From Macrocystis pyrifera (taxonomy: Eukaryota > Sar > Phaeophyceae > Laminariales > Laminariaceae): a stretch of 64,000 nt of DNA. Below, piece by piece: positions 32,801 to 45,200 of this stretch. A program made the position numbers and the translations under genes. Under the pieces are notes generated by a model. It was not told the DNA's origin, ran no database searches, and saw only the letters and a list, made by a program, of their open reading frames with translations. The stretch is from contig JASSKH010000010.1 of NCBI GenBank assembly GCA_031763025.1, positions 8,449,427 through 8,513,426 of the forward strand, written 5' to 3'. Position 1 is the first letter of the stretch, and every line of letters starts with the position of its first letter.

Positions 32801-35800
32801 CCCTCAACCATTGCATCAACCATTTGCAGCTGACGAGAGCTTTTGTAGGTGCCGAATATCCTTAGATCAGACGCGTATCTTGGTATGATGCTGTGTGATT
32901 ATGTGAGTACATCTAGCTCTCATGTATTTGATGGTTTCACAGCATGATTCGGTAAAATGTATCTACTAATAGAAACCCATGGGCATTGTGTGTCGTGCTG
33001 AGAATTCACATTTTTTTGTTGAAAGCACGTTGAGTAAGGTGTACCATGGTAGTGAGCAGAGTTCCTCCAAAAGTGAGAGAGGAGCTCTCAACAGCGTCAG
33101 GTGCTACCTCCCTCCCGTCGAACCTCCCGTCGAATGTGTCTCACGCCTTCCAGGTATTTGGGAGCAGCCTCGAGGGTCGGATCGGTAGAGCCCCCTTGCA
33201 TGCCAACGATTCGGTTGCTTTGTATAGCTGGACACGATTGCCCCCGTTGCTTCTGTTTTGAGGCCAGAAACTGCCGATAAATACATGCTAACGGGTACGT
33301 ATGAAATAGCTACTCGGAAAGCCATAGGTTTAGGCATCTTCATCTGCCACGTCTTCTGTGCTAATGAATGCTAGCTAGTCGTAGATTTAGTTTTCTTTTA
33401 TCTGCACGTCCTCTTTCTACCCGTCCGATCCCCTCCCACCCCGCCCCACCCCGCCCTACTCCTGCGGCCTATTTGGCCCCTTCCGTTCCCCCTTTGCGAC
33501 ACCACGAAACCCAAAGGCTCGCCGCCAAGGAGCTAGCCGGAGTTTTCAGCTTCTCCAATAAGGCCTTCATCAAGCTGGTTTCTAGCAGGGGGGGGGGCTT
33601 CTTCTTCGCGGGGCGCTAGCATCACAGATGCCCACGCCGCCAGCGCTACTGGGGGGGGGGGGGGCAGGCAGCAAGGGGGTGGCGGCGTCCAAACAGCGGC
33701 AGTCACGGTGGCGGCGACGGCGGCGACCGCGGCGATGGGGGGTAGAAAGGCCAAGAGGAAAAGGAAGGCTGCTGAGGCAGCAGCGGCGGCAGCGGCAGCA
33801 GCAGCCGCGGCAGCAGCAGCAGCAGCAGCATCGGAAGGGGAAAGAGATACCGCCGCTGGAGGAGGAGGGGGAGGGGAGAGCGGGGTGGAAGACATCCGGC
33901 ACCTCAGCGTGGACTTGCTGTGCGCGTTCATGGATTCTGGTGAGTGCCGCCGTGTCTCGAGGGGGGGGGTGGGGGGGGCGTGTGTGCCTCGGTGAACGGG
34001 GAGAGATTGAGTTTGCGTGCCGCCGGCTGTTTTTGTGTTTCTTACATGTTGTAGGCCTTAGCCGTACCGTAGCGCTCAGCAACTCGCGAGCTGTGGACGG
34101 ATAGGCAGGAGAGAGTGTGTGTTTGGGGGGATGGGTGAGTGGGTGAATGTGTAGGTGGGGAGGCGAATGGTCGGGTGGGTTGATGAGTCGGTGTGTGACG
34201 GTGTTCCTTCTCCGCGGCGGCAACGCCGGGCTGATAATACTTATTCGACGGTGCTACCGCAGCTGCTGCGTCGACAAATACAAGTACCCTCAGGGAGCCG
34301 ATGAGTCGGCCCACAGGCTGCTCGTATCGAAGATGTTGCCTTGTCTTCCGCGTGTCCTGTTTGAAACTCCCGCCCCGCAATGATAAGGGGTTTCGTGTTC
34401 CGACAAAAAAAACATCAGCATGCTTACTGTGAATTGTACTCCCCCATGGTACATGTCTAGAGCCTGTTGATATGCTACACGCTCATCTCACGTGTCCCCT
34501 GCCTTCGCCTATCGCCCGAGCCACCACCTCCCCGTGCAAGCAATGCCTGCCTGGTCGGTGAAAACCCCACTTGCTACATCCCGACGCTGTAGGGATGCGA
34601 GGGTCTATGCTCGTACGGCTACGGCCATGCATGACGAGAGCACACACACACCGCCCCCACCCCTCTCCACACAATCCCCCACCCCCGCCCCCCTGTTCAC
34701 CACGGCATCTTTAGAGGACTCGGCGCTTCAGATGCAGATGGTGACAGGAGCGAGGGGAGGCGGATCGCTGGGACTGATTTTCCGCGGGAGCTTGTGGCGC
34801 GACCTCGAGGCGACCTCCCTGTTGGTGGTGGAAACCTTGCACCGGCGGTTGCTGCGGAACCGGCGTGTATCTCGCCGCGCCAAAGCCGATTTTTTCTCGG
34901 CGGCGACGATCGAGCACCTCCGCAAGGTCAGTGGCAAGCCGATGTGATGTGATGGGTGCACACGGGTTGTTTGGTGTTGCTGGTTTGGTTTGGTTTTGTT
35001 TGGTTTTGGTTTGGTTTGATTTGGGCTGGTGAGGTACGATTTGCTTTGGTTCCGTGTGGTTTGGGGAATCCTGCTTTGCTTTGCCTTGGTTTGGCTTGGT
35101 TTGGTTTGAGTTGTCTTGGGTTGGGTTGGGCTGGGCCGGGTTGCGCTGGTGGGGGGGCAGGGGGGGGGAGGGTTCTCTCTCTTCGTTTCTTTCCGTTCAG
35201 TTTGGTGTAGCCCAAGTTGGTTTCGGTAGGCTTTGTTTCTTTTGGGATGGTTTCATTTAGTAGCGGTGGGCGGGGGAGAGGGTGGGCGTACTCATTTGTT
35301 GCTTGCCTTAGTCATTAGACCATTGACGGCGCATCGCATCCCTTTCGAGACGGAGCATAGGGGGAGGGGGGGGTACTCGATATCATGGTGGAGGTTGGGG
35401 CTGGGATCGTCAGCAATCAGACGAGTACGCCGTCGTCGCCCGCCGCTGTTGTCGCAGGCCGATGCGTGTGTCGGGGTCTGGCGGGATCTCCATCCAATCT
35501 GGCCGGCGGCGTAGTTTTTTGTATTTATTGAGGCTCGCCTTTCAGAGGTCTGGCAGCCAACACCACTATTTCAGCAAAAATTTCGCTGGATGCGCCTGCA
35601 GCTCTCGACTTCCCAGAGTGCAAGGTCTTTGGCTTGTGTTGACTGCTGGTGCTTTACGATTTTCCCGCGTCTCGCCTGTCTCACAGCCTCCGACATAGAT
35701 TGTACCCCCGCCGCCGCCGCCGCCGCCGCCGCCGGCGTCTGCCGCGCAGGTTTTCGACGACGCCTCCCCGCGTCTATACGAAAGCCTCCACAGCTTCATG

Positions 35801-36185
35801 TCTTCGCTGCTGTGCAACCCGGCGGTCAGCCCATTCCTGGTCGAAGTCGTATTGAACGACGGCGGCAGCAGCGGCGACATCGGCGACTGCGGCGGCACCA
35901 GCAGCAAGAGGGTGGGAGACGGGCGGGATAGAGCCGTGGTTTCCTGGCCGCGCCCGCTGCTGGCGGGACTGGCCTGTCTCGGTGCCCACACCGACCTGGG
36001 GCAGAGAGAGTTGCTGCTGGTGAGTGCATCTGACACCGGTCGGTACCATGATCTTTTTTTTCAAGTGTTCGTTGACTCGTGAAGCTTTCAACGGTGCTTT
36101 TGAACGGTGTGCCGTCAGCGGTGGTTTGGCCGGTGCTTTCAGTGATGAGGGAACTGGCTGGGGGTAGGGCAATGGTGAGACGGAA

Positions 36186-36225
<40 letters not shown>

Positions 36226-39200
36226 AGATCAACGGCCTATCCAGGGCGTCGGTCGAACATATATCCCCTTTTCCCGATCAACCATTGTTTTTTTTTCCCA
36301 AGCAGTAGCTACCTTTCGCAGCTCGCAGCTTTGTTCCGTGTTTTACCACGGTTGTGGTGGCTACCGTAATCCGGACGCATTCTGCGATAGAGATATAGCA
36401 CAATTCCGCTGAAATGTTTTCTGAGTGACGGTGTTCCTTAACCCAAAATCGTCGGAATGCCACTCCTGTGTCGAAAAATGACTTTTTTCGTACGCCTCGG
36501 CCATGCGATTATTCATCGGGATGCAAGTTGATTTTTTGCTGAAGTCAGTTTTCGGGTGAGGTGTAGAGCTCCTTAAGGTCAAGTGAGGAGCCTTAAAAAA
36601 AAAAAATTAAGGTGAACCTTTATCGTAGAACTCCTCTCCGTGCTGCACTCCTTTATCCCTCCTTCATCTTTGTGCTGGCATTTTCTTGTAAAAATGAAGA
36701 ATGAAAACGCCAGCTTAAGAAATCAGAAATCGATCATTTCGTCAAAACCCACGTATACTCGCAAGCTGTGTGTGATACTCCGATCGCGCGCACTGGGGTT
36801 CTTATATGTGGCCATGCAAGATGATGTATCCCGCCGACCCAATTCGCCCTCTCTTATAGACCGCCGCCGCCGCCACCACCAGCACTGCCGACAGTACCGC
36901 CACCACCAGCACTGCCGACAGTACCACCACCACCACCACCACCACCACCTCAGCCACATGCCCTTCGCCTTCAACTTGACCCCGGCTCCTTTTCCTCCCC
37001 TTGCCTCCTTCCGACGGGAATTTTTGGAAACCCATCAGTCGGCGCTCGGCACCTGCCCGTCGCTGCTAGGGCCCTACCTTCGCTCCCTGTCGCTGGGGAT
37101 GCTTGAGGCGCGCCCCACGTACCAGCTGCTGCAGACTTACTCCCTTCTGTCCGTCGTTTTGAGGACGGTCCCCGTCGCGCGCTCTGCAATGGGTGAAGTT
37201 CTTGCGACGGCCGGGGCGGCGGCGGCGGCGGCCGCGGCGGTGGGAGGGAGCATGGGCGAGGGTAAAGCTGGGGAGGCGTTACTGTCGACGGTGATGCCCG
37301 TGGCGCTGACCAAGAAAGAACTGACGAAGGGGGTGCTGAGCGGGAATTCCCTCTTGCAGGTGCGCTTCGCATTGGACACGACTGAGCGTTCGCCAAGGGT
37401 GTCCGGCGCCAGCCTCGACCGGAAATTTCAGCAGATTCCCCCCCCCCCCCCCCCCCCCCCCTCGCCAATACCTGATTTACACCGTTCCGAAAAGCTGTCC
37501 GCTATTACAGGGGACCATAGTAAATAGGACCAAGTATTATTAGTAAAAATAGGTGAATATATAGGTTTTTAGGTATACCATAGGTCCTAGTAACTATGGA
37601 CCCCCGTAATAGTTTAGGGTCATCTTCAACCCCCACCGGCATCCCATCCCATTCCATAGTTTAGATATACCATACCATACCATACCCTACCATTTTTGCC
37701 GGATTGGCCGACCCATGACGGGACTATGTACCCTGACGGTATGTGTCCCATGTCACCTCAATCTCGAAACCCTTCCCTCCCTTGAAAACCTGTTTTGCCT
37801 AGAGACCTCCAGAGACCTCCCTGCTACAATGTGTTTCCGTTTCCCTGGCCGCGTCTGCCATATATATATGTACGCGCTCGCACGTTGGTTGATGGTGATG
37901 CCGGGGTGTTCAGGCTACCACCATGAACGTCATGGCCAGCATCCTAGACCGCTCCGTCCGTGTAGCCCGCGCAGCCGCAGCCGCAGCCGCAGCCGCAGCT
38001 ACCTCCGACTACGACGGTTACTCCATCGACGCGGCGGCCACCGCCACCGCCACCGCTACCGCTACCGCTACCCCCCGGTTGCCTGTCGGCGTCGCCGCCA
38101 TGATCTCGCAGCTGCGACAACGCATGCCCGAGGTGCAAACCCTGCTCGGGCTCCGCGATAAGTTCGGCGGTGGCGGCGGCGGCGGCAGTGGTACCGGTAC
38201 CGATAGCGGTAGTAGTGGTGGTGGCGGGGGGGGGCGTAAGGTTTCCGCGCAGGGAGACGACAAGGCGGTTATCCTCCGGTGGCGGCTGCTGACCCTCCTC
38301 GACCGATACGCCCGGGCAATCCCCGGCGCGCTGGCGGCGTCGCGCTTCGACTTCCTCAAGCTTTTGCCGCCGACCTCGGGAGGAGGAGGAGGAGGAGGGG
38401 GGGGAAGAGGAGGAGGGGTGGCATCGGCGGCGGCGACGGTGGGGACCAAGGGAGGCGTGGAGGGCCAGGAGGAGGTGGCGGTGGCGGCGGCAACTGGCCT
38501 CGAAACCTTGCACCCCCTCGTGCAGCTGGCGACATTTCGTCTTCTCTCTCGCGAAGGGGTGGTCGCCTCTACGCCGATGGCGGGCGGCGGCGGCGGCGGC
38601 GGCGGAGCGGGCGGCCATTCGTCCGGCTGGCTCGCCCAAAAATCCGGTGGGGGTAATCTTATCGGGGGTGGTGGCAGCGGCGGCGGCGGGGGTGGGAACG
38701 GGGGTGGGGGCGGGTCGAGGTTGACTTCGTCGGTGGCGGCGATGCACGAGGCAGCGGAAAACACCCCTCTGGGTGCCGTCCTTCGGGTGTCGCTCGGCGC
38801 GCCGTCGCGGGCAACGAGGGCCGCCGCGCGAGCTCTCGCCGCGCGCGCTCTTCTCTCTCTCGGCGTTGTCGCGGTTCCATCCCCGAAGAAGGGGAGGGTG
38901 GGCGGCGGCGGCGGCGGCGGCGGCAGCGCGGGGGTGGAGGCGTGAGCGGAGGTGTGGGGGGGGGACGAGATGGATGAAGAGGAAGAAGGGGTGGCGGTGG
39001 AAGGGGAAGCCGGGGTGTGGTTGGGCCTGCTGACCCCGGAAGCTGTGGGGGCGTTGGTTGTGCTGGCGACAGATGCGTGTGATAACGCTCACGCGTTGAT
39101 GGCGGCTGGGATAAGGGCGGCGGAGAAAGGCATGAGGGGGGAGCCGCTAGCGGGGGTGCGTAGATGCAAGATCGACGTGAGAGGAGGCTGGGAAGTGGAG

Positions 39201-42200
39201 TTCAGGTGTGCACTCAAGCATGTTTCTTTTTCGTTTCACGAGTATGCAGGGTTATCCAGCCGCCTGTCGTTGCGACCACGGCGAATGTATAGGTTGTGGC
39301 GATGAACCTATCGTCCGAACTTTCAAACGAGAACAACTCCTGTGGATGGACGGCTAAGATGGAAAATTCTCGCACATGTAACCGCAAGTTGGAAGATAGG
39401 GGCAGCGAAACGGCAGCACACCGACAGCTATGACGACGATTGTAACGACTCCCGTGTGTGGTTTTACCCTCGATTTCCAGAGCATCGCGGTGCGCAGCTT
39501 CGTGGAAAGGAGCACACCGTTGCCGGCTGTCCCCACCGCTTACGGCCTGGACAGGTCGCAAGCGCTCGCCCCTCTATTGCGCCCTGGTCTTCAAAACTAA
39601 CTTATAAGTGGTGATCGGTGCCTGAAGAATCAGCGTATCGTCCTCTGCTGTATGTCGCACACTTCTGTTCAAAACGTGCTGAGATTTGGTCGATGAAATA
39701 CCTCGCTCTGTTGGCCTGGGACACTGGAGAGTCAGCGGCTGGGGGTATCAATAAGGGCCCATCTTATCGAGGACTTTTGGTTCTTTCAAATTGATTTAAT
39801 TTTTTTTTCTAGTTTAAGTTGCATCTGATAGGCCGAAGAGTGAACGACCAGGCAGGGTTCGAAGGGGCAAATTAAAAAAAAACAATTTGAGTGAAAAGTC
39901 TTTTGGAACTTTTTTCGTGTGATTTTTTTTATTTCAATTTCGAATTTGGGAGTTGATTAGCCTTGATGTAGCATGTTCATGGTGCGTTAACACCCCCGGT
40001 GGAGTATGGGGTGATTCTTGGCCGCTTCGGTGACCACCGTCGAGGCGATAAAACGCGAACCTCAACAACTGGCGACCGGAGGAATAGCCGCGCCCACGGC
40101 CACAGACCATATCACACCGTACCCCGGCGGTGGCGCCTCAAAAGAAATCATGGCGGCCGCAAGCCCATTTTTTCGGCCTGCTCGATCGACCAACCATCAC
40201 GAAAACCGAGCAAACGAGCAAAAAAACACAGGATACGCTCGAGCCCTCGATAGCTGCACCACCGTTGCTGTTCCGCACGTGGCGCTTGAGGGCTCCCTCC
40301 GCCCACCCAAGACACCCTGAGAGTGATGGCTTCCTATCCTGCGCCACCAAAAAGAAAAAAATGCTGGCGGCGGCGCGCACGCGACAACGCAAACCTTCGC
40401 TCTCGTCTACGCTCGTCGCTGTTTGTCGGCTGAGCGTTGTGTGACGCGCTGCGTTTTTCCAGGTTGTTTCGAATTCCTTTTTGTTTGACAATGAGTACGC
40501 CGTTTCCCGATAGGATACAAACACGTTTTTTTTTTTCGAAAGCAAATTAAAATTCATTGGAATTGAAATTTTATTGCCAAATAACGGAATTTAGTGTTCC
40601 CCGTTAAGATGGGCTCTAAACATAAGAGGGGGGTGCTGAATTGAACTATCCTCTCGTCTACGAAATTCACCATTTGTTTTTTTCCCACCTGTACATTTTG
40701 GTGACCTGAAGCCATCAAGAGCTGTTGCCTGAGCTTGGTACTCCATGGCCCCAACCCCCGCAATCACCTGTCAATGTGGCCACACCGGAAAACAAATCAT
40801 TGAATTCGACGCAAGAGTTCCCCGCCTCACAAGCGGTTATTGGCAGGATGCACCTCCCCTTTCATGCGGCTCGCCCGACACCTCGCGGTGCTTCGCGCTT
40901 GGTTCGAACAATATAGCCCTGCTCGGTTAATACTCGACATACTCCATCACGACATCATATGTAGGGATGCGAGGGTCTATGGCCATACGACTACGGCCAT
41001 GCAAAACATGAATGTACCCCCCCCCCCCCCCCTCCCTCTGCCAGCGCTCACCCCCCGGCTCGCCCGCCCTTCCCCGCCCACCCCCACCCTCGCCCACCCG
41101 CTGACCGGCGACGCGCCACACAACTTTACCCCTCACGCAATCGGCAGTCCCATGTCCGTGATGGCGGCGAAGACCCTCGCCGGCGTTGATCTTCCCGAGA
41201 CCTCGCCCCGCGCGGACAGCAAAGCGCCGCGCGCTCGAGACGGTGCAGAGCCATCCACCACCGCTGACAGCGCCACTCCAACCTGTGGTGGTGGTGCTGG
41301 TGCTGGTAACGTTAACGGTAACCGTAACGGTAACTGTGTCGGTCATCTAGAGGACCAGGCCGGCGTGGAGGCAAGAAGGTTTATGTCCGCGGCCGTGTCG
41401 GGGCTGCTCCACCTGCACGACGACCCGAGGCCTTTCGCGGGGTTGTGCCTTGCCTTCGCCGGCGCCGGCTCCAGAGACGCGGCCTCCAGCTCATTGGTGG
41501 GGATGAAGAACGGCGGCGGCGGTAGCGGCGGCGGCGGGGAGGGGACCGCGGCGGAGAAGACCTGCCGAGGTGATGACTTTTTTTTTTTTTTTTTTCATCC
41601 TTTCCGGGAAGAGGAAGGGTTAGGGTTGGAATGATATGTTGCGCAGGCGAAGGTGTGTCTTACCCAAAGCGATGGGGGCAGTGGTGGACCCTCTCTCTCT
41701 TCTTCTAACCGCACCAGACTCTTTCAAGGACTATTGCCTCCTGAAATCAGGGTATATACAGGCTGCCTTTCTTTCGTGATATTTTCAGTTTGTTTTTTGT
41801 GTTGTACTCGACCCAGATGTTGATCACAACAAAATTCGCAGATGCAGGGGATGAAGGGGAGGGAAGGTGGCGGCGTCGGAAAGGCGGGAGGCACATACCC
41901 ATCCTCCCCTCACTCCTTCACCCTCTCCGTCTACCCTCCTTTTGTTGCTCCTGTTCCTAGCCCGACCACCCCCACCCTCGCGTCCAAACCTTACCGCAGG
42001 CCTCGCGGCGGCAATCGCCAAAGCGTTCGGCGCTGCCCCCTCGCCCCTCGCCGCCCATTCCGCGGCGGACGACGCCGCCGCCCAACAGGACGCCAGCTCG
42101 GAGGCGGCGCGACTTCTCCTTATTCAGGAACAACCATCGGCCGCGATGGCAGCTTCAACGACCCCGGCAGCGGCGGCTGCAGCAGCAACAGCGGCGGCGG

Positions 42201-45200
42201 CGGCTCGTCTCGCCGCGATTCTTGCCGACAACTCGGGGGTAAACCTCTTCGCGCTCGACTCCGTGCGCGAGGTTCTGCTACCAGACGACGGGGGCACTGC
42301 CGGCCCCGCCGGCGGCGCGCGCGCCGCGGGGAAAGGGGGGGGAGGGAAGAGAACCCTTCGCGGTCGCTGACGCGGGCGTAGACTCGGGCGCGAAGGTGGA
42401 GACGCTGATACTGTCGCTGTCTCTCGGTAGGTTGCCGCTCTCCAGATTAGTTTCCGATGCCCTGACGTCGGTGGACCGGCCCGACAGTGATGGTGGTGGT
42501 GGTGGTGGTGGTGGTGGTGGTGGCGAGGATAGCAGTGTGAAGCCCCCTCCTGGTCCTTTCTTGCCTGCGGGAGATGCACGGGTTTTTGCCGCACTCGCCC
42601 GCCGAATCTCCCGCGGAAACGGTGAGAAAACGAGCACATTGGGTTTCCCAATGGCGGCGGCGGCGGGGGCGGGGGCGGGGGCGGTCGTTAGGCAGATCGT
42701 TTCGCGACTGGACCTCGCTCTCAACCACGGCCCTCTCGGGGGGGCGACTACGATGGCGATGTTTGGCGGCGGCCGCCTGCGGCGCACGCTCCAGGAAGAG
42801 GCGCTGCTGTTGTCCACTGGACTCCGTCTAGCCGCAGGAGCCTGCCTCGGGATGCTTGTGGCCTCGAAGGCTAGTGACAGTGCGGTAAGAGCGGGGGTGG
42901 AGGTGGGGGTTGGCATTGGAGAGGGAGCGGGGGCAGTAGAGGGCCATGCGGACGCAAATGAAGGGGGGGTAGGAGGAGGAGGAGGAGGAGGAGGAGGAGG
43001 AGGGGGGGGGGGGAGGCGGGGACGGCGTCATCATCCCACCAGGCGTTCGAAGCCCTGGCCGACGTCTTCCGTCGGTCGTTTTTGCTGCGCCTGGCTTGTC
43101 CACTGTCCGGAGAGGCCGCCGTCAGCGTCGAGGCCGGGGCGCTGGAGGCACACCGAGGTGGCCGCAGCGAAGAAGATTATGTTCGTTTGTTCGGCCTGGG
43201 CGAGCTGGCCTGCGCCGATATGGCGGCGTTGCTTGCAGCCGCGGTTACTGCGGAGGAGGGCTTCGACACGGCCGATGCCTCCGCCGCAGGGATAGCGGCG
43301 GACGCTGCGAGGCCATTTCTGGAGCGACTATGCAGGTGGGTTCGGGGTGTTCTACCTCCTTCGCATTATGTTTTGGTACGTCCTAAGATCACGTGAGCGC
43401 GGTCGTAAAACATACACGGGGCGCAGCAGCACTGCGCAAGCTCTCAGCGACAAACAAGCAGTGCCGCCTCGCGTCGGCTCGCCCGCCACGCCGCTTCGAG
43501 AGTACCGAAGCGGCACACGCCGATACGTGCCGATCACCAAGCTATCTTGAGTCTTCAACGGATTTGCTCTTGTTTCTCTTCCTCTCTCTCTTTTTTACTG
43601 CCACCCTTTATACCTGGTAAGATTTTATTGCGAATATCTTTTTTCCGGCTTGTTTTTTATCAAAAGTAAGAGTATCCCGGAAACGCACTACAAGGAGAAA
43701 AACGACGATGAACGAAGACTGACAATTGCAATTGTTTTTTTATCCCTCCATTTATCCCTCCCTCCCTCCCTCCCTCCCTCCCTCCCTCCCTCCCTCCACC
43801 CCCTCAACCTCGCGCACCACTTCCAACCCTCAATCCTACTAAACCTACATAGGTCCACCGCGGCCGCCGTTTCGTCTGGGTCTCCAAACCTTCGGTGGCT
43901 TTCCCAGTGCCTCGTCGCGTGCCGGGGCTCGTGCCCCGCCGCCTCTTTGTCCCGCGTCCTTGCCGCACTCCTGGCGAGGCTCTCGCCGCCGAGGGAACAG
44001 GTTGCTGTTGTTAGGCTCGGGCGGGGGTTCGGTCGCGTCTCCGCCGACACCGACGCCCTCGCGCGGCGCCTGCTGGAGCAGCTTCTGGCCCCGTCTCGAG
44101 GGACGAGCGCGAGCGCGAGCGCTAGCACTAGGAAGAGCCGCGGCGCAGTACCCTCTGCGATGGGACTTGTCGGTACGGGGCGGGGGGGCGGGGGGGGGTG
44201 AAGGTCTCGTGCGAGGTTTGGACCCTGAGTCCACGGCTGCGCTGGTGCAACTGCAGGTGATGGTAACTTTTAATAGCCTGTACCGGATTTCTCGTATACT
44301 GGGAATATATATATATATATATTATAATATATACCAGTGCACCTGGTGTTTGGCCGTTGGGGCTTGCCTCGCGGAAATTTTAAGGTCGTTCTGAACATGC
44401 ACTTCGTGTGCTGATGTACGGGTGGTATATGCCTGGTACGTGGCGTCCGACGCGAGCCGACAAATGAAGAAAGAGCTAGCGGCATTCTCGCGATAAAGGG
44501 GCGAGCCTTTATAGGACCGGTTGGGTAGTGCCGGTTGCCCGCTATAGTGCAGGTGATATCGCTCGGCACTTATGGGGTTAACCAGGGCGGTATGTAAGCG
44601 TCCGGAGTAATTAGTGCCGGTTGGTTGCCGCTAGAATAGTACCGGTATTGTTGCCTTACTGGCGCATATGATAACGGCACTATATAGCGGCAACCAACCG
44701 GCACTCACACTGTTACGTACAGGGCTAGGGATTGGGTTCGTGTGAAGTAAGTATGTTTCGAAGTCGATGCTTTCCCCACGAGCGGTAGAAAGGCTGAATG
44801 CGCTCTCTGCGAGTCAGAAATGAAGGCACGTATGTCATGCCGGGATACGACGCCTACCTGTGACCACGGCTTGTGCAGAAAGCCGCTGAGGGATAAATGG
44901 AAACCCCTCCACGACTTGAGAGCTGGAAACTAACAAGTGGCGACAATTTTAACCAAAATGAAAAAACATTTACAATTAGATACGTATATTTGAAGCTGGG
45001 GCAGCCGTAAAAGCAACCCTCGTGTATATTTTTACGTACGACCAGTCGATTGATGTTTCGGTTGATTCGTCGGTCCGCCGACCGGTCGGTCAGCCGGCCA
45101 GTCGTTGCCACTTCCTATACTCATCCTTGGGCGATCAAAACCGAAAAACAAAACAAAAACAAAAACGCAGCAAACCTAACAACCGCCTCTCCCGCTCTAG

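Noticed and set aside
37944..39092. A 382-codon minus-strand frame rich in His, Arg and Pro
   Set aside because: It is the shadow of URB1 exon 8. No motifs, and its composition simply mirrors GGC/GCC repeats.
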